The notes beneath the pieces are model-generated. The model had not been told where the DNA came from, did no database searches, and saw only the letters and a program-made list of their open reading frames with translations. Of a stretch of 48,688 nt of DNA, positions 25,764 through 34,066 are shown piece after piece (positions within the stretch are counted from its first letter, which is position 1; each line of letters opens with the position of its first letter). A program made the position numbers and the translations under genes. The DNA is taken from positions 1-48,688 of the forward strand of contig JAEELI010000015.1 of assembly GCA_016288795.1 (NCBI GenBank), in the 5' to 3' direction. The stretch is from Caryophanales bacterium (GTDB lineage: Bacteria > Bacillota_I > Bacilli_A > RF39 > UBA660).

Positions 25764-26524
25764 TGAAAGCATTGATTACTGGAGCCTCTTCGGGCATTGG
25801 GAAAGATATGGCTAGATACTTAGCAAGTAAAAAAATTGATTTGATTTTAGTAGCTAGAAGGAAAGAAAGATTAGAAGAATTAAAGAAAGAATTAGATTGT
25901 AATGTTAAAATAATAGTTCTAGATTTAAATGAAGAAAAAAATGTTTATAAATTATATGAAGATTGTAAAAATGATAATATAGATATCTTGATTAATAATG
26001 CTGGTTTTGGATTATTCGGAGACTTTGTTGACACTGATTTATCTAGAGAATTAGAAATGATTAATGTTAATGTTAAAGCCCCACATATACTAACAAAATT
26101 ATTTCTAAAAGATTTTGTTAAAAAAGATGCTGGATATATACTAAATGTATGTTCTTCTGCTGGATTTATGGCAGGCCCAAAATTAAATACCTATTATGCT
26201 TCTAAAAACTATATTACTAAATTAACTATGGCAATAAATGAAGAACTAAGGCATAAAAAAAGCAAAGTGCACGTTTGTGCATTATGCCCTGGGCCAACTA
26301 ATACTGAATTTAATAAAGTAGCTAAAGGAACATTTAGTATAAAAGAAGCTTCATCAAGTTATGTAGCTAAGTATGGCATTGATAAAATGTTTAAGGGTAA
26401 AATGATTATTTTGCCTAAACTAAGCATGAAGTTAGGAAATTTTGGTTTAAGATTTTTACCTTATAGAGTTCAATTAATGATTGCATATAAAGTTCAATGG
26501 AAAAAAAGTAGACCAAAAAAGTAA
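25763..26524 (+). CDS. Short-chain dehydrogenase/reductase (DltE/YqjQ-like)
   Basis: A 253-residue classical SDR: nucleotide-binding TGASSGIG (6-13), NNAG (78-81), catalytic Ser (131/132), Y144-x-x-x-K148, and PG at about 184-185. RR after the second strand (32-33, ARRKERL) suggests NADP(H) preference. The substrate cannot be told from sequence; the nearest pattern is the DltE/YqjQ/YdfG group. It shares a TAATG overlap with uvrB, so it is translated with it, and ends at a shared terminator. Confidence 0.88.
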   Translation: MKALITGASSGIGKDMARYLASKKIDLILVARRKERLEELKKELDCNVKIIVLDLNEEKNVYKLYEDCKNDNIDILINNAGFGLFGDFVDTDLSRELEMINVNVKAPHILTKLFLKDFVKKDAGYILNVCSSAGFMAGPKLNTYYASKNYITKLTMAINEELRHKKSKVHVCALCPGPTNTEFNKVAKGTFSIKEASSSYVAKYGIDKMFKGKMIILPKLSMKLGNFGLRFLPYRVQLMIAYKVQWKKSRPKK

Positions 26525-26545
26525 CATATTATATGTTACTTTTTT
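26518..26545. terminator. Bidirectional terminator between the SDR and GH25 genes
   Basis: AGTAACATA (26520-26528) and TATGTTACT (26532-26540) with a 3-nt loop, flanked by A's on the left and T's on the right. It serves both converging genes. Confidence 0.85.
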
Positions 26546-27731
26546 AATGATATAAAATATCTATATCTACATCTCCATTAATGCCATCTACTCTACCATT
26601 ATTACATAATTGCCACATTACATATTTTCCTTGATAAGATGTTTTACTAGTGTAATGTGCTAACCATACCGGATAGTTATGTTTATTAGTCCAAATGGTT
26701 TCTAAGTAAAATTTACTACTATAAAGCATACTATCATAACCATTATCTTTTATAGTTTTCATAAATGTATTAGCTATTTCATTAATATCATGGAAACTAA
26801 TTTTATAAGTATTCCATTTAGACCAGTTTTCCCAGTCAAACACTATTGGTAATTCTAATTTTTCTCCTTCTAAAGTTTTAATAACCCATTTAGCATGTTC
26901 TTCTGCTTCTTCTTTAGTTAAGGCTATGCTATATAAATAAATACCTACTTTTAATCCTGCATCATGTGCTTTTTTAATATTCTCTTTATAAAATGCATCA
27001 ATACTTAATTCTCTAGTTTGTGATCCTTGAACACCAATTCTCATCATAACAAATGATACACCAGCAGCTTTAGCTTTTTCATAGTCAATGCTTCCTTGCC
27101 ATTTAGAAACATCTATGCCTATTTCATTATTATCATTTTTATAATTCTTATAGACATCACTAAAATATGTTTTTTTCGTATTTGTTGGAGTGCTAGATCC
27201 ACTAGATAAAGGTTTCTCTATGACATTTAAAGTTACATCTACTTCCCTAGTGTTATTACTACTATCACTAATAATATACTTTAATTTATAAGTTCCGGTT
27301 TTATGAATATCATAATTACCTTCAATAACACACTTCAAATCACCATCATAATTATCACCAAATGTTATTGCATTACAAACATCATCTTCAGAATCTTTAT
27401 ACATAGTTCTATTAGTTCCGCTAAAAACTAATGGTGCTTCTTTATCAACTACTTCTACATTAAATTTGTAATCATACTTTTTATTATCTAATTTATAGAT
27501 TAGGTCGATTGGCACACTTCCCAATTTATCTGTATCAATTTTATAATTGTCACTAATCAATTCCACATCTTTATTTTTTATTTCAATTATGTCTTTTAAA
27601 TAAAAATCAGAATAAACAAATAATTCATTTTCTTTTATTACTATATCTTCGGTCTCTTCAATTTCATATACTTTCTCACTACAACCAGATAGTAATAATA
27701 AAAAACTAATCAAAACTAAGATTTTTTTCAT
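26544..27731 (-). CDS. GH25 muramidase lipoprotein with Ig-like linker domain
   Basis: A 395-residue lipoprotein: signal with lipobox LLSGC (Cys17), a short beta domain (25-95), an Ig-like/DUF5011-like domain (about 95-172, DKEAPLVFSGTN... GTYKLKYIISDSSNN), a Ser/Thr linker, and a glycosyl hydrolase 25 domain (205-395). The catalytic pocket is present: IGIDVSKWQG (D207), then PIVFDWEN (D299, E301), and YSSKFYLETIW near 340. GH25 enzymes cut the MurNAc-GlcNAc backbone. The lipid anchor makes it a resident cell-wall remodelling enzyme rather than a phage lysin. Start ATG 27731 has GGAG upstream, and a TATAAT is at 27754-27759 with a weak -35. Confidence 0.93.
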   Translation of the reverse strand: MKKILVLISFLLLLSGCSEKVYEIEETEDIVIKENELFVYSDFYLKDIIEIKNKDVELISDNYKIDTDKLGSVPIDLIYKLDNKKYDYKFNVEVVDKEAPLVFSGTNRTMYKDSEDDVCNAITFGDNYDGDLKCVIEGNYDIHKTGTYKLKYIISDSSNNTREVDVTLNVIEKPLSSGSSTPTNTKKTYFSDVYKNYKNDNNEIGIDVSKWQGSIDYEKAKAAGVSFVMMRIGVQGSQTRELSIDAFYKENIKKAHDAGLKVGIYLYSIALTKEEAEEHAKWVIKTLEGEKLELPIVFDWENWSKWNTYKISFHDINEIANTFMKTIKDNGYDSMLYSSKFYLETIWTNKHNYPVWLAHYTSKTSYQGKYVMWQLCNNGRVDGINGDVDIDILYH

Positions 27732-27760
27732 TATACTTCAACTCCATATGTATATTATAC

Positions 27761-27790
27761 ATAAAAAAAGATGCTTTTTAAAGCATCTAT
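27761..27790 (-). terminator. Terminator of the four-gene helical-protein unit
   Basis: AGATGCTTT (27769-27777) and AAAGCATCT (27780-27788) with a minimal loop, followed on the minus strand by seven T's. Confidence 0.88.
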
Positions 27791-28080
27791 AGATATTCTA
27801 TTATTTTTATATTCTTATTTAACTTCTCAATTAAATCTTCAGGTTCATATTTTGAAAAAACTTCTACAAAGTTACTATGATCCATTAAGAACATATCATA
27901 ATACTCTAAAAATATATCTCGATAATTATTTACTCCTAAATCTTTAAGATAACTAATATTTTCACCAACTAATTTTTTATTATCTTTTATTGAGTCTATC
28001 AACGCTTTAGGAGAATTATTTAAGAATTCAGCAATTTCTTCTTTATTAAAATCATATTTCTCTAAAAATTTCATAATCAT
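27787..28080 (-). CDS. Small helical protein resembling its 374-residue operon partner
   Basis: A 97-residue soluble protein with no signal or membrane segment. It is almost all helix: FNKEEIAEFLNNSPKALIDSIKD, ENISYLKDLGVNNYRDIFL, YYDMFLMDHSNFVEVFSKY. The alternation of a short FxxxxEExxxFL helix with LKxLGV and a following helix also occurs in the C-terminal 110 residues of the 374-residue protein of the same operon, so the two seem related. The spacing recalls mTERF-like repeats, but I cannot confirm this. It overlaps the preceding gene (ATGA) and ends at a terminator. Confidence 0.7.
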   Translation of the reverse strand: MIMKFLEKYDFNKEEIAEFLNNSPKALIDSIKDNKKLVGENISYLKDLGVNNYRDIFLEYYDMFLMDHSNFVEVFSKYEPEDLIEKLNKNIKIIEYL

Positions 28081-28553
28081 CTACCCCCGATTTTATATTC
28101 ATCTGGTTTGATTTGATCAATTGGAACAGTATAATTAAATATTTCAGCGTTATCAAGTATATCAGTATTATCAAGATTATTTAACTCACCTTTAACTCTT
28201 TCTTCTATAGAAGCATTTGGACCGGTTAATGCTTGACCTTCTAGTCCATCCCTAATGGCTTCAAAATTAGTTGTTTTAGCTAATTCTTCATCATCTGTTT
28301 CAGAAATCATTTCATCACCTGATACTGGAGTTAAATCAGTGGAATCCAATTTAAATTGATCATCATCTAAATCAGCAAAAGATATTACTTCTGAAGGTTG
28401 TTGAGGTGAAGTGAAAGCTTCAAATAAATTAGCATTTGGTGTATCTATTTTAGGCTCATCTGCTTTAACTTCTTCAGTAACCTTTTCATCAGATTTTTTT
28501 ATCATTTCGCGAAATTTTCTTTCACTTTTTATGAAATCTGCATATTTAGTCAT
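28077..28553 (-). CDS. Acidic, mostly disordered hypothetical protein
   Basis: A 158-residue protein; ATG 28553 is chosen over TTG 28580 because GGAGG lies 9 nt upstream. A basic helical start (MTKYADFIKSERKFREMIKK) is followed by a long acidic, low-complexity region rich in Asp, Glu, Ser and Thr (ISFADLDDDQFKLDSTD and further). No membrane segment. It overlaps the genes on both sides (8 bp and 4 bp). It could be a protein-interaction linker for the adjacent helical proteins; nothing more can be said. Confidence 0.7.
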   Translation of the reverse strand: MTKYADFIKSERKFREMIKKSDEKVTEEVKADEPKIDTPNANLFEAFTSPQQPSEVISFADLDDDQFKLDSTDLTPVSGDEMISETDDEELAKTTNFEAIRDGLEGQALTGPNASIEERVKGELNNLDNTDILDNAEIFNYTVPIDQIKPDEYKIGGR

Positions 28554-28902
28554 TTTTTGAATCCTCCCACTTGTATTCAATGTTATTAGCTATACAGTAT
28601 TTAATTCTTTTATATATATCTATAACATTAAGTGTTAATACTGAAGGATCATCTCTATAGATATCAGACTCTTTTATTTCATCTAATATACTAAATTTTT
28701 TCATTAATTCATCTTTGGGAATACATAAAACTTTAACATCTTTTGCTTTATTAATATCAACATTCTTATCATGTAAAAATTCTAATCTTTCTGTTAATTC
28801 ATTATCACTTACATTAGCAAGTGAAGCAAAAAATTTTTGAATTACTTTTTCCCTTTCTCCTTCAGGCAAATTAAGCAAATCTAACTTTTCAACTAATGTC
28901 AT
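28546..28902 (-). CDS. Small helical hypothetical protein
   Basis: A 118-residue soluble protein (MTLVEKLDLLNLPEGEREKV), helical, with an LxLPEGEREKVIQKFF opening and repeated leucine-rich helices (ELTERLEFLHDKNVDINKAKD). AAGGAGG precedes ATG 28902. The ELTERLEFLHDKNVDI part is similar in rhythm to the helical repeats of its operon neighbours. No catalytic motif or membrane segment. Second gene of the unit that starts at 30037. Confidence 0.72.
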   Translation of the reverse strand: MTLVEKLDLLNLPEGEREKVIQKFFASLANVSDNELTERLEFLHDKNVDINKAKDVKVLCIPKDELMKKFSILDEIKESDIYRDDPSVLTLNVIDIYKRIKYCIANNIEYKWEDSKND

Positions 28903-28912
28903 AATAACCTCC

Positions 28913-30037
28913 TTAATATGCGATTAATGGCACCTTTTTAGGATCTAATCCACTACTCTTTAATCTATCAACAATCATATCTAAATCACTTTTACTATAC
29001 TTAACTAAAATGCTTGGATTTAAATAGATGTCATTTGGTTCTTTACCAATTTCTATTATCTTTTCTATTTTTGCTTTAAATTCTTTATCATATAATAATT
29101 CAGCATTATCAACAAATAAATCTAATTTTAATCCTTTATTCTTAGCAAATTCAACATTATCTTTTAAAGTATTTTCGTTATAATTTGCTAATATTCTATC
29201 AACATCACTACTAGTAAAATCTAAATAATCAAATCCTAAATCTTTTAATAAACTAATTAATGATTCTTTTGGAGATTCTTTAGATATTACTGGAGAAGAC
29301 ATTTCCTCTTTTTCTTCTACTTCAGAAGTATTATTATCTTTTAATTCAAATACTGGCGATTTTGCTTCTGCAAAAACATCAGAAATACTCATTCCTGAAT
29401 TATCTTTTAACTTTTCTTCATACTCGTATAAAGCATCTTCTGGGAACATTAATATCTTAGCGGCTTCTCTTTGTTCATCTTCATTAAAATCAAATTTTTC
29501 TAACAATGAAGTAATGGAATCTCTTGTAATATTAATATTTCCATTCAAAGCTAAATCAAAGTATTCATTTAATCTTGTTTGGTTAGCTATTGCTTCATCT
29601 TTTCTAATTGCTAACTCTTCAATTGTTGCTACTGCAGTATTCATTTCTGATTCAACTTTTACTAACTCAGATTTTGCACTTTCCTTTTCTTCTTTAACTC
29701 TATCTATTGTCTTAGGCAATAATTCATTAACATCTTCACTTAATTTATCAGGATTAAAATTAATTTTTAATTTATCTAAAACAAACTTAAAATCATCAGT
29801 CTTAATATTCTTAAGAACTGATACTAATTTTTCGCCTTCTTCTCCTAAAATTGTTTCTTCTTCAGTTAATGCTTCAATTTTATCTTGAAGGGCACTTTTT
29901 TCTACTTCATTTCTTTCTTTTGTTTCTTCTGCTTTCTCTCTTTCTGCTTCCATCTTAGAAAGGATCACACTATTATCACCACGTAAATTATACAATTTAT
30001 CTAATAATTTCGTAATTTCTGAAGTTAACATTTTCAT
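28913..30037 (-). CDS. Coiled-coil protein with C-terminal helical repeats
   Basis: A 374-residue soluble acidic protein. Residues 1-165 are a long coiled coil (SKMEAEREKAEETKERNEVEKSA, IDRVKEEKESAKSELVKVES). Residues 175-215 hold a short FNEDEQREAAKILMFPEDALYEY unit, followed by an acidic linker (225-255) and helical repeats (260-374, LLKDLGFDYLDFTSSDVDRI, VEFAKNKGLKLDLFVDN). The coiled coil followed by repeats suggests a scaffold or cytoskeletal-type role; no enzyme motif is seen. It is first in the unit, behind a near-consensus promoter, and lies downstream of sigH. Confidence 0.75.
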   Translation of the reverse strand: MKMLTSEITKLLDKLYNLRGDNSVILSKMEAEREKAEETKERNEVEKSALQDKIEALTEEETILGEEGEKLVSVLKNIKTDDFKFVLDKLKINFNPDKLSEDVNELLPKTIDRVKEEKESAKSELVKVESEMNTAVATIEELAIRKDEAIANQTRLNEYFDLALNGNINITRDSITSLLEKFDFNEDEQREAAKILMFPEDALYEYEEKLKDNSGMSISDVFAEAKSPVFELKDNNTSEVEEKEEMSSPVISKESPKESLISLLKDLGFDYLDFTSSDVDRILANYNENTLKDNVEFAKNKGLKLDLFVDNAELLYDKEFKAKIEKIIEIGKEPNDIYLNPSILVKYSKSDLDMIVDRLKSSGLDPKKVPLIAY

Positions 30038-30067
30038 GTTTTCCCCACTCCCTCTTATTATGTATAA

Positions 30068-30096
30068 ATTATATCAAAGCCCACCTAATTTGTAAA
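30068..30096 (-). promoter_or_regulatory. Near-consensus promoter of the coiled-coil/helical unit
   Basis: The minus strand reads TTTACA (30091-30096), a 17-nt spacer ending TGA, then TATAAT (30068-30073), so it also has an extended -10. It follows the sigH terminator and is one of the strongest-looking promoters in the window. Confidence 0.75.
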
Positions 30097-30100
30097 CAAT

Positions 30101-30137
30101 CCTAAAGAAAAAATGTGATTTTTTCTCACATTTTTTC
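30101..30137 (-). terminator. Terminator after sigH
   Basis: AAAAAATGTGA (30108-30118) and TCACATTTTTT (30126-30136) with a 7-nt loop. On the minus strand the descending arm ends in six T's. It overlaps the sigH stop codon. Confidence 0.85.
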
Positions 30138-30755
30138 TAAATTCTCAATCAATTTTTTTGTCTTTTTCTTCACTCTTTGAATTGTATTATCAATTTGTTT
30201 TGGACTTTGGTTTAAAATGCGCGCTATTTCTTGGTAATTTATCCCTCTAGTCATTAAAGCAAACACTTCAAATTCCTTTTTAGATAAAGCCTTAGTTATT
30301 AAAGTAACTAAATCATCATATCTTTCTTTATCAGTCATGTTTTTTAACGGATCGCTTTCAGAATCACCAATTATATCCATTAGTCTTAAATCAGTTCCAT
30401 CGTACATAAAATCCAAAGAATAAGCATCTTGAACAACTTTATATTTTTCTCTACTATATTTTCTAATAACCGAACTAATCTTTCTTTCTACACACAAAGT
30501 AATAAAAGTAGCTAAACTAGCATTTCTATCATCTTTATACTTTTTTAAACCATCACTAAAACCAACACTACATTCACTATAAACCTCTTGAATATCTATA
30601 TTTAAATCGTCTATATATTTTTTATATTTCTTTATTAAAATATCAATTATAAAACGATATTTCATATATAATATATTCTTAGCGTCCTCATTGTTTTCGT
30701 GATATAACATCAATAATTCGTTATCATTAGTATTTAATATATCTTCACTAATCAT
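30126..30755 (-). CDS. sigH: RNA polymerase sigma factor, SigH/Spo0H-like
   Basis: A 209-residue sigma-70 family protein. Region 2 starts with NDNELLMLYHENNEDAKNILYMKYRFII and includes YSECSVGFSDGLKKYKDDRNASLATFITLCVERKI (2.2-2.4). Region 4 is KALSKKEFEVFALMTRGINYQEIARILNQSPKQIDNTIQRVKKK, with a clear helix-turn-helix. The ELL..Y..N opening and direct linkage to rlmB match the rlmB-yacP-sigH order of Bacilli (yacP absent here). SigH controls early stationary-phase, sporulation or competence genes in Bacilli; its regulon here is unknown. It overlaps rlmB by 8 bp. Confidence 0.85.
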   Translation of the reverse strand: MISEDILNTNDNELLMLYHENNEDAKNILYMKYRFIIDILIKKYKKYIDDLNIDIQEVYSECSVGFSDGLKKYKDDRNASLATFITLCVERKISSVIRKYSREKYKVVQDAYSLDFMYDGTDLRLMDIIGDSESDPLKNMTDKERYDDLVTLITKALSKKEFEVFALMTRGINYQEIARILNQSPKQIDNTIQRVKKKTKKLIENLEKM

Positions 30756-31413
30756 TTCTGGTCATACCATATAATAGAATACCTGCTGATGTACTAGCAT
30801 TTAAACTATTAATAGTTCCTTTCATAGGAATACTTATTATTACGTCACTATTATTCTTTACAATTTGACTAATACCAGATCCTTCATTACCAATTATTAG
30901 AACTTTTTTAGGAGCATAACTCATAGTTTGATAATTCTCTCCATCCATATCCGCAGCATATATAAAATAATTCATCTTTTTTAATTTATTAATTGCGTTT
31001 ACTAAGTTAGAAACCATAACTATTTTTACATGTTCAATTGCCCCGACAGATACTTTTTCTACAGTGCCATTTACCGAAACACTTCTATCTTTAGGAATTA
31101 TAATAGTTTTTACTCCCACACATTCGCAACTGCGGATTATGGCTCCAAAGTTATGGGGATCCTCTAAGTGATCAAGGATAACTATAAAATCTCCTTCAAT
31201 ATCATCCATAGTCCAGTAATTATAATCCAATATATCTAAAACTATACCTTGATGATTACCATCAACCATTGTATCTAATTTTTGTTTAGGAACCATATTA
31301 TATTTAAGATTTTTTTCTTTTAAATAAGGAATTAATTCCGAACTACTAATGTATATCTTACGGATTTTATCTTTATCTAATTCTTTTAAAACATTTCTTC
31401 CATAAACAAGCAT
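30748..31413 (-). CDS. rlmB: 23S rRNA 2'-O-methyltransferase of SpoU/TrmH family (RlmB-like)
   Basis: A 221-residue SPOUT methyltransferase, a little shorter than typical RlmB (about 245). Motif 1 is NFGAIIRSCECVG, motif 2 IGNEGSGIS, motif 3 IPMKGTINSLNASTSAGILLYG, forming the knot and SAM site. The N-terminal substrate-binding domain is short and begins MLVYGRNVLKEL. RlmB methylates G2251 of 23S rRNA; assignment to RlmB rather than another TrmH paralogue rests on linkage to sigH. Start ATG 31413 is preceded by AAGGTGAT. Confidence 0.9.
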   Translation of the reverse strand: MLVYGRNVLKELDKDKIRKIYISSSELIPYLKEKNLKYNMVPKQKLDTMVDGNHQGIVLDILDYNYWTMDDIEGDFIVILDHLEDPHNFGAIIRSCECVGVKTIIIPKDRSVSVNGTVEKVSVGAIEHVKIVMVSNLVNAINKLKKMNYFIYAADMDGENYQTMSYAPKKVLIIGNEGSGISQIVKNNSDVIISIPMKGTINSLNASTSAGILLYGMTRND

Positions 31414-31429
31414 AATATCACCTTTAAGT

Positions 31430-31458
31430 ATTGTAACATAATTTTATAACTTGCACAA
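31430..31458 (-). promoter_or_regulatory. Promoter of rlmB-sigH
   Basis: The minus strand reads TTGTGC (31453-31458), a 17-nt spacer ending TGT, then TACAAT (31430-31435). The leader would be very short (the start is at 31413 and the ribosome site at 31417-31422), which lowers confidence. Confidence 0.5.
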
Positions 31459-31479
31459 AAATATTTTATTAGGTATATT
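31451..31479 (+). promoter_or_regulatory. Promoter of the radical SAM gene
   Basis: TTGCAC (31451-31456), a 17-nt spacer, then TATATT (31474-31479), 20 bp before the ATG. Its -35 overlaps the -35 of the divergent rlmB promoter. Confidence 0.55.
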
Positions 31480-31498
31480 ATTTAATTAGTGATGTGAT

Positions 31499-32428
31499 AT
31501 GTTTAAATATTCTTTAGATAATAAAAGATATCAAACTTTAAATTATTTTTATCGTTCTAAGTTTAATAGTAAAGTATTTAAAGTTCCATTGGATGCTCAT
31601 ATGAGTTGTCCAAACAAGAAAAATGGTCAAGGATGTATTTATTGCTATAATAGTAGTAGGGCCAATATTATTGAGAATAATGATTCTTTAGAAGAACAAT
31701 TTATTAAGAATATAAAAATATTGGAAAAGAAATGGCCCAATAGTCTATATATCCCTTATTATCAATCTGGAACTAATACTTATGATAGTTTAGATAATTT
31801 AAAAAGTATTTTTGAAAAATATATTAACTATCCTAAAGTAGTAGGACTTGCTATAGCAACAAGACCAGATACTATTAGTGATGCAGTTTTAGATTATTTA
31901 GAAGAACTTAATAAAAAAACATTTCTAACTATTGAATTAGGATTACAAAGTAGTAACGATAAAACATTAAAACTAATAAATCGAGGTCATAATGTTCAAG
32001 CATTTACTAATATAGTAAAAAAATTAAAAGATAGAAATATTTTTGTCGTAGCTCATGTAATTAATGGATTACCAAATGAAAAAGAAAAAGATATGTTAAA
32101 TACTATTAATTATTTGAATGATTTAGGAATAGATGGAATAAAAATACATATGCTTTATGTATCTAAGAATACTCCCTTAGCACAGATGTATGATAATAAA
32201 GAATTTTCTTTATTATCTAAGGAAGAATACATAGATATAGTAGTTAAACAACTAGAATTATTAAATCCTGATATAGTTATTGAAAGAATTACTGGCGATC
32301 CAATTAAAGAAGAATTAATTGCTCCAACTTGGTTATTAAAAAAGTTTTGTGTCCTTAATGATATAGACAAAGAAATGGTTAAAAGAGATACATATCAAGG
32401 AAAGAAATATAAAAAAACTATAGATTAA
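31499..32428 (+). CDS. Radical SAM protein, YtqA/YhcC (TIGR01212-type)
   Basis: A 309-residue radical SAM enzyme. The cluster motif is C37-x8-C46-x2-C49 (SCPNKKNGQGCIYCY), the spacing of the YtqA/YhcC family rather than CxxxCxxC. The barrel carries GLAIATRPDT, TIELGLQS, HVINGLP and GIKIHMLYV, in order. The protein ends in RDTYQGKKYKKT. A [4Fe-4S]-dependent reaction is expected; the substrate of the family is not well established (some members act on tRNA). Start ATG 31499 with GTGATGTGAT upstream. Single-gene unit ended by a bidirectional terminator. Confidence 0.9.
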   Translation: MFKYSLDNKRYQTLNYFYRSKFNSKVFKVPLDAHMSCPNKKNGQGCIYCYNSSRANIIENNDSLEEQFIKNIKILEKKWPNSLYIPYYQSGTNTYDSLDNLKSIFEKYINYPKVVGLAIATRPDTISDAVLDYLEELNKKTFLTIELGLQSSNDKTLKLINRGHNVQAFTNIVKKLKDRNIFVVAHVINGLPNEKEKDMLNTINYLNDLGIDGIKIHMLYVSKNTPLAQMYDNKEFSLLSKEEYIDIVVKQLELLNPDIVIERITGDPIKEELIAPTWLLKKFCVLNDIDKEMVKRDTYQGKKYKKTID

Positions 32429-32441
32429 TCTATAGTTTTTA
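32411..32441. terminator. Perfect-palindrome bidirectional terminator
   Basis: A 28-bp palindrome (32413-32440), stem AAAAACTATAGATT with its complement, flanked by A's and T's. It overlaps both converging stop codons (radical SAM and 501-residue gene). Confidence 0.88.
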
Positions 32442-33944
32442 ATTAGTTAATTTTTGATATTCTAAGTATAATGAAATATCATCTAATTTAATACCAGATT
32501 TTACAATATCCTCGTATTCGATTATTCTTTTAATATCTAAAATAGTATTATCTATATTCTCATCTAATAGTTGATCTATAGTAATATTTATATGTTCTAT
32601 ATTATATTTATCCACTATTAAAGACTTTAATTGTAATTCATCTAATAGATGAATGTTATTTAACAAATAGAAATTATTAGTATTAATATAGTTTCTTAAT
32701 TTATTATATTTTTCATTAATAGTTGCTATACTCTCTTCTTCATTAACTTCTAAAGTTTTATTAACAAAATATAAATAATTAGATGTTATTAACTTTAATA
32801 TTTCCAATAAATCAGAATCTTTATTTAATTTAGTAAAAACTAATTCATCATAATTAGATGTATCTAATTCTTTATACAATTCTATAATATTATTTAATGA
32901 TGTTTTATAATCAAAAATCCATTTTTCATCATACTTTTTCTTGCCAAACAACGGCTTTTTACTTTGCTTTTTATTAATTTTATTTAATTTTCCTTCTTCA
33001 GAATTAATCTTTTTCAAAGTAGTTGCCCTAACATTTTTCAAAGTATCTTTTTTCTCTAATTTGTCTTTCATATCAGTAAATAAATACTTATAATTAATAA
33101 CTATTTTATATTCATTTAAGATATTATACAATTCCATTAAACTATTATAATCATAGCTATCTTCTGAAAAATATTTACTCTTTTTATTATCCATGTCTTT
33201 ATAATCCCCAAGTTGATAAGTTCCTTCTTGAAAGTTTTTAAATATTAAATATTTATCTATATTTTTTAAACTATTTAACTTTTGACTTAAATCAATACGC
33301 ATATTATACAACTCGGAGTCTTGATGACTTTTTAAAAATTCTTCATGTCTTGTTTCATAGTATTTATTTATTAATTTTTCATTTTTTAAATAAAGACTCT
33401 TGAAATTAACCTCTATTGTTCTTATAATTTCTGGATTTTTCCAATATAAACTTTCAAAACTACTTGCTAATTCTTCTGAAGATGCATTACTAAATATTTT
33501 TTCCATATACTCTTTAGAGAATTTATTAAAACTAAAATCTTCCTTATTTAAATTAATAGATACATTTTTAAAAGACTCTAATATTCTATAAATACAATCA
33601 TTTAAGCTTTCTAAATCCTCTTTATAATACCTATTTAATTGGTATAAATAATAATCTAAATGCATCTTTTCATAAGAAGTATTGTAAGGATTCCATTCAT
33701 TAATAACGTTGCACTTATTAATTTCTTCTTCTAAAGTTCTAAACTCCGGATTAGGTTTTAAATCTAATAATTTTTTTATCCTAAACTCTATTTCTTTTTT
33801 AATATCATTTAATCTTTTTTCGTCTTTTTTTTCTTCTTCTATAATGTAATCATATTTTCTTTTACGATTATATTTAGTATTAGTTGGTAGAACATCAATA
33901 ATACCTTTTAATTCTTCATATTTACTTGATAATTCTTCACTCAT
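32439..33944 (-). CDS. Large helical/coiled-coil cytoplasmic protein, unknown
   Basis: A 501-residue protein from ATG 33944 (GGAGAAG six bases upstream; a TTG at 33959 is also open). It is highly charged, predominantly helical, rich in Lys, Glu, Asn and Leu, with no signal or membrane segment. Coiled-coil stretches occur at about 45-65 and 300-330 (KNVRATTLKKINSEEGKLNK). No enzyme motif is seen. It follows a 40-residue gene (8-bp overlap) and the giant surface protein gene in the same direction, so it is likely co-transcribed with them. It might be a cytoplasmic factor for the surface protein; that is only inference from linkage. Confidence 0.7.
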   Translation of the reverse strand: MSEELSSKYEELKGIIDVLPTNTKYNRKRKYDYIIEEEKKDEKRLNDIKKEIEFRIKKLLDLKPNPEFRTLEEEINKCNVINEWNPYNTSYEKMHLDYYLYQLNRYYKEDLESLNDCIYRILESFKNVSINLNKEDFSFNKFSKEYMEKIFSNASSEELASSFESLYWKNPEIIRTIEVNFKSLYLKNEKLINKYYETRHEEFLKSHQDSELYNMRIDLSQKLNSLKNIDKYLIFKNFQEGTYQLGDYKDMDNKKSKYFSEDSYDYNSLMELYNILNEYKIVINYKYLFTDMKDKLEKKDTLKNVRATTLKKINSEEGKLNKINKKQSKKPLFGKKKYDEKWIFDYKTSLNNIIELYKELDTSNYDELVFTKLNKDSDLLEILKLITSNYLYFVNKTLEVNEEESIATINEKYNKLRNYINTNNFYLLNNIHLLDELQLKSLIVDKYNIEHINITIDQLLDENIDNTILDIKRIIEYEDIVKSGIKLDDISLYLEYQKLTN

Positions 33945-34059
33945 GTTTATCTTCTCCAACTTTTTCTTTTTCAGATTTTAAGTATTCTTGATGTTCTACT
34001 ATTAGACGATATAGTTTCAATAATTCTTCGTTAGATATTTCTTTTAAATCTTTATTCAT
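33937..34059 (-). CDS. 40-residue charged small protein
   Basis: A 40-codon gene: ATG 34059, stop TGA 33937-33939, with GAGG five bases before the start. It opens MNKDLKEISNEELLKLYRLI and continues as one charged helix to KEKVGEDKHE. It begins 7 bp after the giant gene ends and overlaps the next start by 8 bp; this tight packing with good ribosome sites is the reason to call it. Perhaps an adaptor or coupling peptide; function unknown. Confidence 0.6.
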   Translation of the reverse strand: MNKDLKEISNEELLKLYRLIVEHQEYLKSEKEKVGEDKHE

Positions 34060-34066
34060 AGCTACC

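Noticed and set aside
26544-27731. Prophage endolysin
   Set aside because: A lipoprotein signal and Ig-like linker are present and no phage genes are nearby.
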